This document shows positions 8,350-17,228 of a stretch of 64,000 nucleotides of DNA, piece after piece (the stretch's first letter is position 1; each line of letters opens with the position of its first letter). The stretch is from the NCBI RefSeq assembly GCF_036226685.1, contig NZ_CP109009.1, positions 2,046,001 to 2,110,000 of the forward strand, written 5' to 3'. This DNA comes from Streptomyces sp. NBC_00690 (GTDB lineage: Bacteria; Actinomycetota; Actinomycetes; Streptomycetales; Streptomycetaceae). The notes under the pieces were generated by a model. The model did not search any database. It saw only the letters and a program-made list of their open reading frames with translations, and was not told where the DNA came from. The position numbers and the translations under genes were made by a program.

Positions 8350-9444
8350 ATGACGCGCACACCCGACCACCCTCCCCCGGTCCAGCGAGGACCGGGATTT
8401 CTCGCCGAGGCCAAGGACGCGGTGACGCTGCGTGCCGCTGTGCTGGTGTTCGGGGTGCTCGCCCTGCAACTGGCCTTCATCACTTCGTACATCGGCGCCT
8501 TCCACGAACCGACGCCGCACGAGGTCCCGCTGGCCGTCGTCGCCCCGACGCAGCCGGTGGCCCGGGAGGCCGCCGGGCGACTCGCGGACCTGCCGGGAGA
8601 CCCACTGGATACGCGCGTGGTGACCGACGAAGCGACCGCACGCAAGCAGATCGAGAACCGTGAGATCGACGGCGCCCTCGTCGTGAGGCCCCGGAGCACC
8701 AGTGACACCCTCCTGGTGGCCAGTGCGTCCGGCGCGTCCCTCTCCCAGGCGATCGAAGAGACCGTGGCCGACGCCCAACGGGCCGAGCGGCGGTCCCTGA
8801 CGGTCGTCGACGTCGTTCCCGACTCCCCCGGTGACGCCCGGGGCCTGTCGTCCTTCTACCTGGTCATCGGTTGGTGCGTGGGCGGATACCTCTGCGCCGC
8901 GGTCCTGGCGATCAGTGCGGGGGCACGGCCGGCCAACACCCATCGGGCGCTCATCCGCCTCGGTGTCCTGCTCGTGTACTCCATCGTCGCCGGACTGCTC
9001 GGTACGGTGATCGCCGGCCCGATCCTGGGCGCTCTGACGGGCAGTGTTCCCGCGCTGTGGGGGCTCGGCTCGCTGCTGGTCTTCACCGTGGGCGCGATCA
9101 CGCTCGCGCTCCAGGGCCTCGCCGGGATCGTCGGCATCGGCCTGGCGATCCTGCTCGTGGTCGTCCTCGGCAACCCGAGCGCCGGCGGCGCCTACCCCTA
9201 CCCGCTGCTGCCGCCGTTCTGGAAGGCGATCGGGCCCGCGCTGCCGCCGGGGGCGGGAACCTTCGCGGCGCGCTCGATCACCTACTTCCGGGGCCAGGCC
9301 ATGACCGGTCCGATGCTGGTGCTCTCCGCCTGGGCGGTGGGCGGCGCCCTTCTGACCCTGCTCTGCGCACGGCTGCGCCGGGAACCGGCACCCGGGTCGG
9401 CCGAACGGTCCGGTCCGCCGTCGGCGGACCGGACCGGGGCCTGA
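8350..9444 (+). CDS. Membrane protein of the YhgE/Pip (DUF3533, ABC-2-like) type
   Basis: A 364-residue membrane protein. One helix near residues 28-48 (LRAAVLVFGVLALQLAFITS) is followed by a roughly 150-residue outside domain with PLAVVAPTQPVAREAAGRL, then five or so C-terminal helices (GWCVGGYLCAAVLAIS, LGVLLVYSIVAGLLGTVIAG, LWGLGSLLVFTVGAITLAL, IVGIGLAILLVVVLG, VLSAWAVGGALLTLL). This one-plus-five layout with an extracytoplasmic loop is that of the DUF3533/ABC-2 permease family, whose roles include export and toxin or phage interaction. The ATG at 8350 was preferred over a longer Pro/Arg-rich extension. No ATP-binding partner is adjacent, so function stays open. Confidence 0.75.
   Translation: MTRTPDHPPPVQRGPGFLAEAKDAVTLRAAVLVFGVLALQLAFITSYIGAFHEPTPHEVPLAVVAPTQPVAREAAGRLADLPGDPLDTRVVTDEATARKQIENREIDGALVVRPRSTSDTLLVASASGASLSQAIEETVADAQRAERRSLTVVDVVPDSPGDARGLSSFYLVIGWCVGGYLCAAVLAISAGARPANTHRALIRLGVLLVYSIVAGLLGTVIAGPILGALTGSVPALWGLGSLLVFTVGAITLALQGLAGIVGIGLAILLVVVLGNPSAGGAYPYPLLPPFWKAIGPALPPGAGTFAARSITYFRGQAMTGPMLVLSAWAVGGALLTLLCARLRREPAPGSAERSGPPSADRTGA
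9407..9435. terminator. Hairpin inside the 3' end of the membrane protein gene
   Basis: A perfect 13-bp inverted repeat (GGTCCGGTCCGCC / GGCGGACCGGACC) with a 3-base loop sits just before the stop of the rightward gene and about 20 bases past the stop of the convergent protease gene. It most likely terminates the leftward protease transcript, and possibly both. Confidence 0.55.
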
Positions 9445-9456
9445 GCCGGTGCCGGG

Positions 9457-10545
9457 TCAGCCGATCCGTGCGCCGTACGCCTGGAGCGCTTCGGTCACGG
9501 GCTGGAAGAACGTCACGCCGCCCGCCGAACAGTTCCCGCTACCACCGGACGTGAGTCCTATGGCGGTGGAACCGGCGAACAGCGAACCGCCGCTGTCACC
9601 GGGCTCCGCACACACATCGGTACGGATCAGACCGTTGACGATGTCCCCGTTCCCGTAGTTCACGGTGGCGTCGAGCGCGGTGACCCGCCCGCCGTGGACC
9701 TGAGTGGTGGACCCGCTGCGCTGCACCTGCATGCCGACGGTGGCCTCACCCGCCGAACTGATCGACTGCGCGCTGCCGTCGTACAGGTTGACCTCGCTGG
9801 GCTGTTGGGCGCTGCCGTTGTACTTCACCAACGCGTAGTCGTCGCCGGGGAAGCGCGAGTCGGCCATGGTGCCCAGCGCCGATCCGCCGGCCGAAGCGGA
9901 CCAGGAACTGCCCGCAGCCCCGCAGTGCCCGGCGGTGAGGAAGTGGGGGGCACCGTCCTTGACCACGTTGAAGCCGAGCGAGCAGCGTCCCCCGCCCGAG
10001 TGGATGGCGTCGCCACCGGCGATCAGGGGCGTGAACTCCCCCGCCGTACGGTGGAGTTCGACGCGCTCGCCGAGGTCGGCCACGACCGCGCCGAGCCGCT
10101 TCCAGTCGGCTCCCGTGACGGTGCGGTCAGCGGTGACCTGGACCTTGTTGGTCACGGGGTCCACCGCCCAGGAAGTGCCGGGCAGGGATGCCTTGTCGGT
10201 GAGGACCGCGCGGGCCGCCGCCAGTTGGTCCAGGCTGTGGGCCACCACCTCGGCCCGGGCGCCGGCCGAGCGGACGGACCGGGCGGCCTTCTCGTCGACG
10301 ACGTTCACCACCAGGGCTCGGGCATCGGTGTCGTAGTAGCTTCCGGCTGAGGCGCTCGGGCCCAGTTTCGCGGTGAGCGTCTCCCCGAGGCTGCCGGCCG
10401 TCGTGGCCGACAGCTTCTTCACGACGGGTTGTACCGTGGGCTCGCTCGCCCCCGCGCTCTGGATGGTGAGGGTCGCGCCGGTCAGTGCGATGACAGCTCC
10501 GCACACGGCTGCCATTCTCGTCCGGGATATGCGTCGGTGCTTCAA
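9457..10545 (-). CDS. Secreted S1-family serine protease, streptogrisin type, with pro-region
   Basis: A 362-residue preproprotease. A signal peptide with an Arg-rich start (KHRRISRTR) and hydrophobic core covers residues 1-34. An alpha-lytic-type pro-domain follows to about residue 174 ([20 protein letters not shown], then a second pro-lobe), and the mature enzyme starts near [20 protein letters not shown]. The catalytic triad is complete: His207 in TAGHC, Asp236 in PGDDYALV, and Ser318 in EPGDSGGS. Cysteine pairs around His207 and at residues 312 and 339 fit the two family disulfides. Length and pro-region match streptogrisin B/D-like chymotrypsin relatives, which autoprocess and digest extracellular protein. 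No C-terminal chitin-binding domain is present. Confidence 0.93.
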   Translation of the reverse strand: MKHRRISRTRMAAVCGAVIALTGATLTIQSAGASEPTVQPVVKKLSATTAGSLGETLTAKLGPSASAGSYYDTDARALVVNVVDEKAARSVRSAGARAEVVAHSLDQLAAARAVLTDKASLPGTSWAVDPVTNKVQVTADRTVTGADWKRLGAVVADLGERVELHRTAGEFTPLIAGGDAIHSGGGRCSLGFNVVKDGAPHFLTAGHCGAAGSSWSASAGGSALGTMADSRFPGDDYALVKYNGSAQQPSEVNLYDGSAQSISSAGEATVGMQVQRSGSTTQVHGGRVTALDATVNYGNGDIVNGLIRTDVCAEPGDSGGSLFAGSTAIGLTSGGSGNCSAGGVTFFQPVTEALQAYGARIG

Positions 10546-10865
10546 CGTCGACCTCCTGTGGGGCCGTGTCCGGGCGAAGAGGGTCCCGGGACACGGAGGA
10601 TGGGGCGCCCACTATGGCGAGACCGATGTAAGGCACACAAGACTGGCTACCGGACGGTCACACGACCATGCGCGGGCGTTCACCGCGCCTTCACGTCGTC
10701 CGCCCCGGCGGTTGTCACATCGTGGGGAATGTCGTGACTAAATGTCGACAAAGGTTCCCGCCGTCCAGGCTTCTGATGGGTAATCATCATGAGGTGGGGA
10801 ATGCCACAGACGCATGGAAGGCCACACAGGACACGTGGGGATCACATGGATCGGAGGGGGCGGGG
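10546..10865. other. Intergenic region between protease and hydrolase genes
   Basis: These 320 bases hold the two divergent promoter regions. An open frame from 10668 or ATG 10776 leads into the hydrolase but has a Shine-Dalgarno site only at 10866, so I treat it as untranslated leader. No repeat or RNA gene is evident. Confidence 0.4.
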
Positions 10866-11732
10866 GTGCGACGTCGGGTGCGCGCGGCGGACGGGCGGCA
10901 TCTGATGGTGGAGCGACTCGGCGATCCGCGGGGCAGGCCCGTCTTCCTTCTGCACGGCACTCCGGGTAGCCGACTCGGCCCGGCCCCGCGCGGCATGGTC
11001 CTCTACCAGAGCCGTACGCAACTGATCGCCTACGACCGCCCCGGGTACGGCGGTTCGGACCGGCTCGCCGGGCGCAGCGTGTGCGATGTCGCCGAGGACG
11101 TCCGCGCCATCGCCGATGAACTCGGGCTCGAACGCTTCGCCGTGGTCGGCCGTTCCGGTGGCGCGCCCCACGCCCTGGCGTGCGCGGCCCTGATGCCGGA
11201 CCGGGTCACCCGTACCGCAGCACTGGTCACCCTCGCTCCGCGGGATGCCGACGGCCTCGACTGGTTCGAGGGAATGGCGGCGTCCAACGTCCTGGAGTAC
11301 ACCTCGGCCGTCACCGACCCGGCCGGACTGACAGAGCGGTTCATCCTGCGGTCCGCCGAGATCCGGAAGGACCCGATACGGCTCCTCAACGACCTTCGGC
11401 GGGAGTTGACCGACTCCGATCGGATGGTGGTCAAGGACGCCGGCGTGCGGTCGATGCTGCTTCGCAACTACCACGAGGCGCTGCGGACTTCCGCCTACGG
11501 ATGGATCGACGACGCGCTCGCCTTCAGCAGCCCCTGGGGCTTCGATCCTGCGGACATCAGCGGGCAGGTGATGCTCTGGCACGGGGAGCAGGACGTCTTC
11601 TCACCCGTGGGGCACTCGCGCTGGCTGGCCGAGCGGATTCCCGGCGCCACGGCGGTCCTTGAGCCCACCGCGGCCCATTTCGACGCCCTGCACGCGCTGC
11701 CCGGCATCCTCACCTGGCTGTTGGACGACTGA
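10866..11732 (+). CDS. Alpha/beta-fold hydrolase
   Basis: A 288-residue alpha/beta hydrolase. The oxyanion-hole strand reads FLLHGTPGSRLG, the nucleophile elbow is VVGRSGGAPHAL (G-x-S-x-G with Ser as nucleophile), the acid is in LWHGEQDVFSPV, and the base histidine lies near the C-terminus in EPTAAHFDAL. This layout fits esterases, epoxide hydrolases and C-C hydrolases. I chose GTG at 10866 because GGAGG lies about 8 bases before it; an ATG at 10776 would add 30 polar residues outside the fold. It is a single gene with no operon partner; the natural substrate is unknown. Confidence 0.85.
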   Translation: MRRRVRAADGRHLMVERLGDPRGRPVFLLHGTPGSRLGPAPRGMVLYQSRTQLIAYDRPGYGGSDRLAGRSVCDVAEDVRAIADELGLERFAVVGRSGGAPHALACAALMPDRVTRTAALVTLAPRDADGLDWFEGMAASNVLEYTSAVTDPAGLTERFILRSAEIRKDPIRLLNDLRRELTDSDRMVVKDAGVRSMLLRNYHEALRTSAYGWIDDALAFSSPWGFDPADISGQVMLWHGEQDVFSPVGHSRWLAERIPGATAVLEPTAAHFDALHALPGILTWLLDD

Positions 11733-11814
11733 GGGCGTCGCAGGCCCCCGCAGGTCGCGCACGTCCGCGAGGACACAGAGACACGGAGGCACAGGGACGC
11801 AGAGGTGCGGGGAC

Positions 11815-11848
11815 GAGGTGCGGGGGCGCTGTCCCTCCCCCGCACCTC
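11815..11848. terminator. Bidirectional hairpin between the hydrolase gene and the FxS operon
   Basis: A perfect 12-bp inverted repeat (GAGGTGCGGGGG / CCCCCGCACCTC) with a 10-base loop sits between two convergent genes, 11 bases past the stop of the large leftward gene. A purine-rich run of short ACACAG/ACGCAG-like repeats precedes it at about 11770-11815. Confidence 0.7.
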
Positions 11849-11859
11849 GGCGGCGGCGA

Positions 11860-14800
11860 TCACACGGCGAGCGGCTCCAGGTCCCGGTGCACCCGTCGCT
11901 CATCACGGGCGATCCGGGTCAGTGCATGGTCCTCCCCCACCTGTCGCTGGAGTTCCTCCACGGTTTCCAGGCGCAGGGCCGTGGCCTCGTCCTTGCGCCC
12001 GAGCATCCCCAGCGTCACCGCGAGATTCGAAGCGATGCCCAGCACTTCGGGGTGGTAGGGGCCGAGGACCTCGCGCAGCCGGGTGACGGTTCGCTGCTCG
12101 ATCTGGAGGGCGTGCTGAAGTCCGCCCAGGTCCGCCTGTGCGTTGGCGAGGTTGATGGTGCTGTAGAGGGTGTGGGGATGTGCCTCTCCCAGTACCTCGG
12201 TCATCGTCTTGACCACCTTCTGCAACAGCTGCTCCGCGGTCTCCGGATCGCCGCAGCCCCAGTGGAAGATGCCCAGGTTGTTGATGGCTGCCAGGGTGTA
12301 CGGATGGCGCTCACCCGGCACCAACATGTACTCGTCCACCACCTCCTGTGCCAGATCGCGGGCGGCGACCGGCTCATTGGCCGCGAAGAGGTCCGCCGCC
12401 AGATTGAGGTCACAGGCGAGCAGATCCGGATTGGCCGAGGTGTAGCGGGCGCGGTAGCGGTTGCGGGTCGCGGTGGTCAGTCGGCGGGCGTCCTCCAGCC
12501 GACCGGCACGGCGCAAGGAGACCGCGAGGCTCTTCGCCGCGGCAAGGGTGCCGGGGAAGGTACGGCCCAACTGTTCCTTGTGGAGTTCGTAGGTCCGGCT
12601 CAGCAAGGAGACGGAGTCCTCGTACCGGCCCACTTCCCGCAGGTCCCTGGCGAGGTTCATGGCGGAGGAGAGGGTGTACGGGTGCTCCGGTCCCAGCACC
12701 TCGGTCCGACGGTCGAAGACCTCCTGGTCGATCTCCAGCGCACGGGAGTACAGACCGGTCATCCGGAGGTTCAGCGCCAGGTTGTTGGCGGCGGCCAGGG
12801 TCCGCGGGTGGGACTCGTGGAAGATCTGGCTGAAGCCCTCATGGGCCTCGGTCGCCAACTCCATGGCCTCGGCGTACCGGCCGAGCGTGCCGAAGTCCAT
12901 GGCCAGACCGCTGGTGGTCATGTACGTGTGCGGATGGGTGGGACCGAGCACCTCCCGCTGACGCTCCAAGGTCACCTCGTCGAACTCCTTGGCCTCCACA
13001 TACCGGCCCTGCGAACGGTAGATGTTGGAGATGTGGAAGCGCAGGTACAGGTACTGGAGGTCCTTGTTGCCCAGCTTGGCCCGCCAGACCGTGCGGACCT
13101 CGTTGGCGAGCGTGGAGGCGCTGGACCAGTCGCCGCGCTTCCACAGATATCGCACCCGGTCGATGATCAGTCGGCGGGTCTCGGGCTCCTTGCAGTCCCA
13201 CGCCTCCGACGTGCCCAGATGCGGCCAGATGATGGCGAACCGCGGCCAGGTCTCGGGGTTGTCGATGGGCTCGTCGTCGTCGGGGCGCGCTCCCGCGAGC
13301 ACACGGTGCACGGCGTGCCGCGCGTCCCGCTGCTCCTCCTCGGTCAACTGCGCCCGGATCACGGCCTGCACCAGCCGATGGACCTGGATGCTGTTGTTGA
13401 CCTGGTCCACCTTGGCCAGCGCGAAACGGCCGATCTCCCGGATGACCCGCCCGAGGACCAACTTCTCCTGGAGGGAGGCGTCATAGGGCTTCAGGGCCTC
13501 GATCATCTCCTTGCTGTAGAGGAGGTTGGCCGAGATGGGCTCGGGGGCGAAGAACGCACAGAGTTGCAGCAGCCGCACCGCGGCGGGTGATCGCTCCTTG
13601 AGCCGTTCGATGGAGACGTTCCAGGTGGCGGCGACCGGCTGGGGGTAGCCGGCCGGCTGGTTCAGCGCGAGGACGCTAGTGGCCTGGACGCGCAGTTCTT
13701 CGAGGTAGTCGGCGACCGGGGTCGCCGTTTCGGCGATCCAGGCAGCGGCCTGTTCCACGGCCAGCGGAAGGTCACCGACCGCGGTGGCCACCTGGTCGGC
13801 GTCGGCCAGCGTCAGTCCGCGGGCCCTGCGCTGAAGGTGTTCGATCGACTCCTCGCGGGTGAAGACGTCGATGGGGAGGGCGTCCCCGTACTGGGACCAG
13901 GTCTGGTTGCGGGAGGTGACCAAGATGTGGCCGGGCCCCTGCGGAGGGAAGAACCGTTTCAGGGCCTCCGGGTCGTCGGCGTTGTCGAAGACCAGCAGCC
14001 AACGGGAGGAGGGCACACCGCGCCGCAGCAGATCGATGGCCTCACGCGACGCCGACGCCATGTCCTCACCGCCCTGGGCCCCTAGGCGCACGGCGAGTTC
14101 GGCGAGCCCTGCGATCACGTCGTCCGGCTGTTCCGCCGGGATCCACCACACCAGGTCGTAGTCCGCCATGAACCGGTGGACGTACTCGATGGCGACCTGC
14201 GTCTTGCCCACGCCACCGAGCCCGTAGAGGGTCTGCGGCTGGGGCAGCACGGCGGCCACGGTCATTCCGCCGCCGAGCCGGTCACGCATCCGTTCCAGCG
14301 CCACCGACCGCCCGGTGAACCCGGGGTTGCGGGGCGGGGCGTTCCAGATCTTGGGCACCGTGCCGGGGAAGCGGGGGCCCGGCGAGGCGGTATCCGGCAG
14401 TTGCGCTGGCCGGTCCAGCGCCCGCAGCAGAGCGGCGGACGCCTGCACCTCGTCGAGCCGGAAGAGGTCCACGGGATTGCGGTCGAGATAGGGCGAGGTC
14501 AGTCGTACGTCCCCGACCCGGATGGGCAACAGATGGTGGCGACCGCCGGTCGGGTCCTCCGCCGCCGCCCGCTGCCACAACTCCGTGGCCCGGGTCGACT
14601 TGAGGTAGGAGCCGGACAGCAGGATCACCGTTCGCGACGCCGAGTCGGCCGTCGCCTCGTCGTCGGGGTGCGGTTCGGCGGTGACATCGCGCGGAATGAC
14701 GCGGAAGCCGGCCCGGGAGAGGACAGACTCGATCCAATCCGCCCACATGCGGTTCTCCGCCGCATAGCTGAGGAAGAGATCGGCGGGGAGTGCGGGTCGA

Positions 14801-15798
14801 CGCCGGGTGAAGGCGTCGCGGATGCGCAGTCGGATCTCGTCGCTGACCGCGGGCATGGAGGTGATCTCCCGCTCTGTGATCACCGTCGCCAGCCGTTCGA
14901 AGGCGGAGAGCAGAGAATTGGTGAGTCCCGTCTCGTCGCCGAAGGTGGCGAGGGTCTCCTCGTAGGCGTAGTACGGCCGGTAGGGGATTTCCACCGCGCC
15001 CCAGTACGAGGTGAGTTCCTCACCCGCGAGACCGCTGGGGAAGCCGTCGAACTTCACCCGGGCGAGAGCCCGCCCCGCGTCGGCCTTCTCCTTCTCCCCC
15101 TCGTCGATCCGCATGGGCACGGGATAGATCTTGATGCCCCTGCCGCCGTACCGTTCGTCGATCTGCCGGGCCACGGAAGCCGCGCCGTCGATGGACTGGT
15201 CGCTCAGGGTGAAGCAGTCGACGAGGATGTCGGGGAGGTGCACCGTACAGATGTCGGCGATGTCGCTGAGCCCGGTGCGGCTGTCGATGAGGACGTAGTC
15301 GTAGTTCGCCTTCATGTCATCGCGCAGCGCGTCGAAGAAGAGGCCGCCGCCGAGTCGATCGTAGAAGTTGTCCCAGTCGAAGGTGGACACCGTCGCGGAG
15401 TACTCGCGGTTCTGCCGACCCGCTGAGACGAAGTCGAGGGTGCCGCCGTCCGGGAACTCCCAGCCGAGGTTCTCCGGGGTGAGGGAGACGGCGTGCGGTT
15501 GGATGCGGGCGTAGTCCAGGTGCCAGTCGTCACGGCGCGCCGTCTCCGGAGTAATGGCGGCCCATGCGTACTCGGTGATCAGATCGATGACACCCGTGGT
15601 GGCACCGAGGGTGGAGGGATCGAGGAAAGGGTGGAAGAACCGGTGCAGGCCGGGTGCTTCCAGGTCCCAGTCCACGGCCAGGACGCGCTTGCCGTTGGCC
15701 GCGAGGATCCACGCCGTGTTGGCCAGGGCCATCGTGCGCCCCGTGCCTCCTTTGTACGAGTAGAAGGTGACGATGCGTCCGTCACGATTGGCTGTCAT
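11860..15798 (-). CDS. fxsT: FxSxx-COOH system tetratricopeptide protein: MinD-like ATPase + TIR + NB-ARC + TPR
   Basis: A 1312-residue multidomain protein and last gene of the FxS operon. Residues 1-310 form a MinD/ParA-like P-loop ATPase (deviant Walker A KGGTGRT at 16-22, AVDWDLEAPG at 41-50, LIDSRTG near 170). Residues 338-465 are a TIR domain (ADLFLSYAAENRMWADW; VILLSGSYLKSTRATELW with Glu406 at the catalytic position of NADase TIRs). Residues 490-700 are an NB-ARC module (GLGGVGKT at 526-533, Walker B LLVFDNAD at 601-608, DLPLA near 676). From about 880 to the end lie repeated tetratricopeptide units containing variants of ALEID...RRTEVLGPEHPYTL. This is the layout of STAND signal-transduction proteins that oligomerise on sensing a ligand. 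I set the start at the ATG of MTANRDGR, overlapping fxsC by 17 bases; the frame continues 72 residues upstream inside fxsC. The name is informal. Confidence 0.9.
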   Translation of the reverse strand: MTANRDGRIVTFYSYKGGTGRTMALANTAWILAANGKRVLAVDWDLEAPGLHRFFHPFLDPSTLGATTGVIDLITEYAWAAITPETARRDDWHLDYARIQPHAVSLTPENLGWEFPDGGTLDFVSAGRQNREYSATVSTFDWDNFYDRLGGGLFFDALRDDMKANYDYVLIDSRTGLSDIADICTVHLPDILVDCFTLSDQSIDGAASVARQIDERYGGRGIKIYPVPMRIDEGEKEKADAGRALARVKFDGFPSGLAGEELTSYWGAVEIPYRPYYAYEETLATFGDETGLTNSLLSAFERLATVITEREITSMPAVSDEIRLRIRDAFTRRRPALPADLFLSYAAENRMWADWIESVLSRAGFRVIPRDVTAEPHPDDEATADSASRTVILLSGSYLKSTRATELWQRAAAEDPTGGRHHLLPIRVGDVRLTSPYLDRNPVDLFRLDEVQASAALLRALDRPAQLPDTASPGPRFPGTVPKIWNAPPRNPGFTGRSVALERMRDRLGGGMTVAAVLPQPQTLYGLGGVGKTQVAIEYVHRFMADYDLVWWIPAEQPDDVIAGLAELAVRLGAQGGEDMASASREAIDLLRRGVPSSRWLLVFDNADDPEALKRFFPPQGPGHILVTSRNQTWSQYGDALPIDVFTREESIEHLQRRARGLTLADADQVATAVGDLPLAVEQAAAWIAETATPVADYLEELRVQATSVLALNQPAGYPQPVAATWNVSIERLKERSPAAVRLLQLCAFFAPEPISANLLYSKEMIEALKPYDASLQEKLVLGRVIREIGRFALAKVDQVNNSIQVHRLVQAVIRAQLTEEEQRDARHAVHRVLAGARPDDDEPIDNPETWPRFAIIWPHLGTSEAWDCKEPETRRLIIDRVRYLWKRGDWSSASTLANEVRTVWRAKLGNKDLQYLYLRFHISNIYRSQGRYVEAKEFDEVTLERQREVLGPTHPHTYMTTSGLAMDFGTLGRYAEAMELATEAHEGFSQIFHESHPRTLAAANNLALNLRMTGLYSRALEIDQEVFDRRTEVLGPEHPYTLSSAMNLARDLREVGRYEDSVSLLSRTYELHKEQLGRTFPGTLAAAKSLAVSLRRAGRLEDARRLTTATRNRYRARYTSANPDLLACDLNLAADLFAANEPVAARDLAQEVVDEYMLVPGERHPYTLAAINNLGIFHWGCGDPETAEQLLQKVVKTMTEVLGEAHPHTLYSTINLANAQADLGGLQHALQIEQRTVTRLREVLGPYHPEVLGIASNLAVTLGMLGRKDEATALRLETVEELQRQVGEDHALTRIARDERRVHRDLEPLAV

Positions 15799-17116
15799 CC
15801 GTGTCCTCCGCATCGGGGGCTGTTCCACGCGTCGGTGGGGCGAAGTGGGTGGTGCCGTACTCGGCCATCGGGCCGCGGAGTCTGGGGCGCTCGGGCCGCG
15901 AGGAGCCGGCGGGCGGGGTCGGCGGATAGACCGCGGCGTGCCGGAGGTATTCCTGGGCCGCCGCCTCCACGACCTGTGGCAGCATCTGCCCGAACGCCTC
16001 CATGCTGAGCACACCCTTGGCCGCGGCCCGACAGGCGGCCCGGCCCTGTCTCATCTGGTGCGGCATGGTCCGCTCCAACTTCTCGACGAGTTGTGCCTCG
16101 GAGGTCCGGCTCTGGGGGTCATCGCGGTTCCAGGGGACGACGACGCTCACCCAGGGCCGGGGTTCCGCGTCGAAGGCGGCCAGCCGGGCGCAGCGATCGT
16201 CGTCCTCCAGCGCCCAGCGGTCGACGAGGAGTATCTCGGGACGGGTGGGCGGCTGATGGAGATCGGGTGGCACCTCGTGGTCGAACGAGGAGATCGTGGC
16301 CTGGTAGTTGAGGGAGCGGACCAGGTCCTGCGCCACATACGCGAGGGGGCGCGCGGACTCGGGGTGGTAGGGGTTCCAGTCCTGCGACTGCTTGCCGTAG
16401 TAGGCGGGAGAGCGACCGTCGGGCAGATCGTGCCGGGTGGGAGCGGCGATCATCAGATGCATGGGACGGGGGCCGCCGGTGGCCTTGCCGAAGGCACTGG
16501 GCGCATGGCGGTAGTCGACGGGACTGCCGGAGGCTATGCGGGTGGTGTCGGCGACGCTGACGATGCGCTTGGCCAGTTCATAGACCGCGGCTTCGTACTC
16601 CTCGGCGAATATCCGCAGTTTGATCAGGCCGTAGAGGCCGTCGGTGACATAGCGGTCGCCGAAGGCGCCGTGGTTGAACTGGAGTCGTTCAGCGGGGCCG
16701 GGTAAGTGCTCGGGCGGTATGGGGACCCAGAGGGCCGGGACGATCGCCTCGGCGGACCGGTTGCTCTTGGCCTGGTGGTAGATGGCGCGTTGGGCGAAGG
16801 CGTACCACTCCTTGCCGCACATCTCGCTGGCGAAGTAGCGGGGGGAGAAGAGCGGGACGAAGACCCGGCAGTTGGCCAGGACCTCGCCGAGGCGTTCCGA
16901 CCAGCCTTCTCCCGAACGGATCTCACGGTCGATGAATCCGGCCTGAGCCCCGGCCGGGAGATCGGTCATGGCCATCACATGGCCGCAGAGATCGCGGAAC
17001 AGCCGTTCCACCCACATGTCGGGGTCGGGGCCGCCCGCCCCGTAGCGGGGGGTGTGCGCGTAGCTCAGGAAGAAGTATGGGCGATGGTCCGCCGTACGCT
17101 GCGCTGAATCCGACAC
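15782..17116 (-). CDS. fxsC: TIR-like protein FxsC
   Basis: A 444-residue FxsC-type protein. The N-terminal domain (about 10-160) is TIR-like: YFFLSYAHTPRYG, the acidic helix, then CRVFVPLFSPRYFASEMC and GKEWYAFAQRA, where Glu103 occupies the position of the catalytic Glu of NAD-cleaving TIRs. A second alpha/beta domain follows (PMHLMIAAPTRHDLP, EILLVDRWALEDDD, WVSVVVPWNRDDPQ), characteristic of FxsC and looking like a further TIR/Rossmann-type fold. The C-terminus is Pro/Thr-rich and disordered. FxsC is a fixed partner of the FxsA precursor and FxsB maturase; its role is unproven. It may be a scaffold, a sensor, or an NAD-consuming effector. Confidence 0.9.
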   Translation of the reverse strand: MSDSAQRTADHRPYFFLSYAHTPRYGAGGPDPDMWVERLFRDLCGHVMAMTDLPAGAQAGFIDREIRSGEGWSERLGEVLANCRVFVPLFSPRYFASEMCGKEWYAFAQRAIYHQAKSNRSAEAIVPALWVPIPPEHLPGPAERLQFNHGAFGDRYVTDGLYGLIKLRIFAEEYEAAVYELAKRIVSVADTTRIASGSPVDYRHAPSAFGKATGGPRPMHLMIAAPTRHDLPDGRSPAYYGKQSQDWNPYHPESARPLAYVAQDLVRSLNYQATISSFDHEVPPDLHQPPTRPEILLVDRWALEDDDRCARLAAFDAEPRPWVSVVVPWNRDDPQSRTSEAQLVEKLERTMPHQMRQGRAACRAAAKGVLSMEAFGQMLPQVVEAAAQEYLRHAAVYPPTPPAGSSRPERPRLRGPMAEYGTTHFAPPTRGTAPDAEDTDDSQS

Positions 17117-17228
17117 ACGACCCCCGTCCTGTGTGAACGCCCACTTCCCCAGCCGGCCTGGTCATGGGCCGCGGGCGAATTCATCATTGCGGAGCACGGC
17201 ACGCTCCACCCCCCTGCCGTTCAGTCAA

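Noticed and set aside
11659..13590. A 643-codon rightward frame opposite fxsT
   Set aside because: It is an antisense shadow of the TPR region; it lacks a Shine-Dalgarno site and has no recognisable domain.
15799..16014. A 72-residue N-terminal extension of the FxsT frame
   Set aside because: It lies wholly inside fxsC, is Arg/Pro/Ser-rich, and the MinD-like fold starts at the internal ATG.
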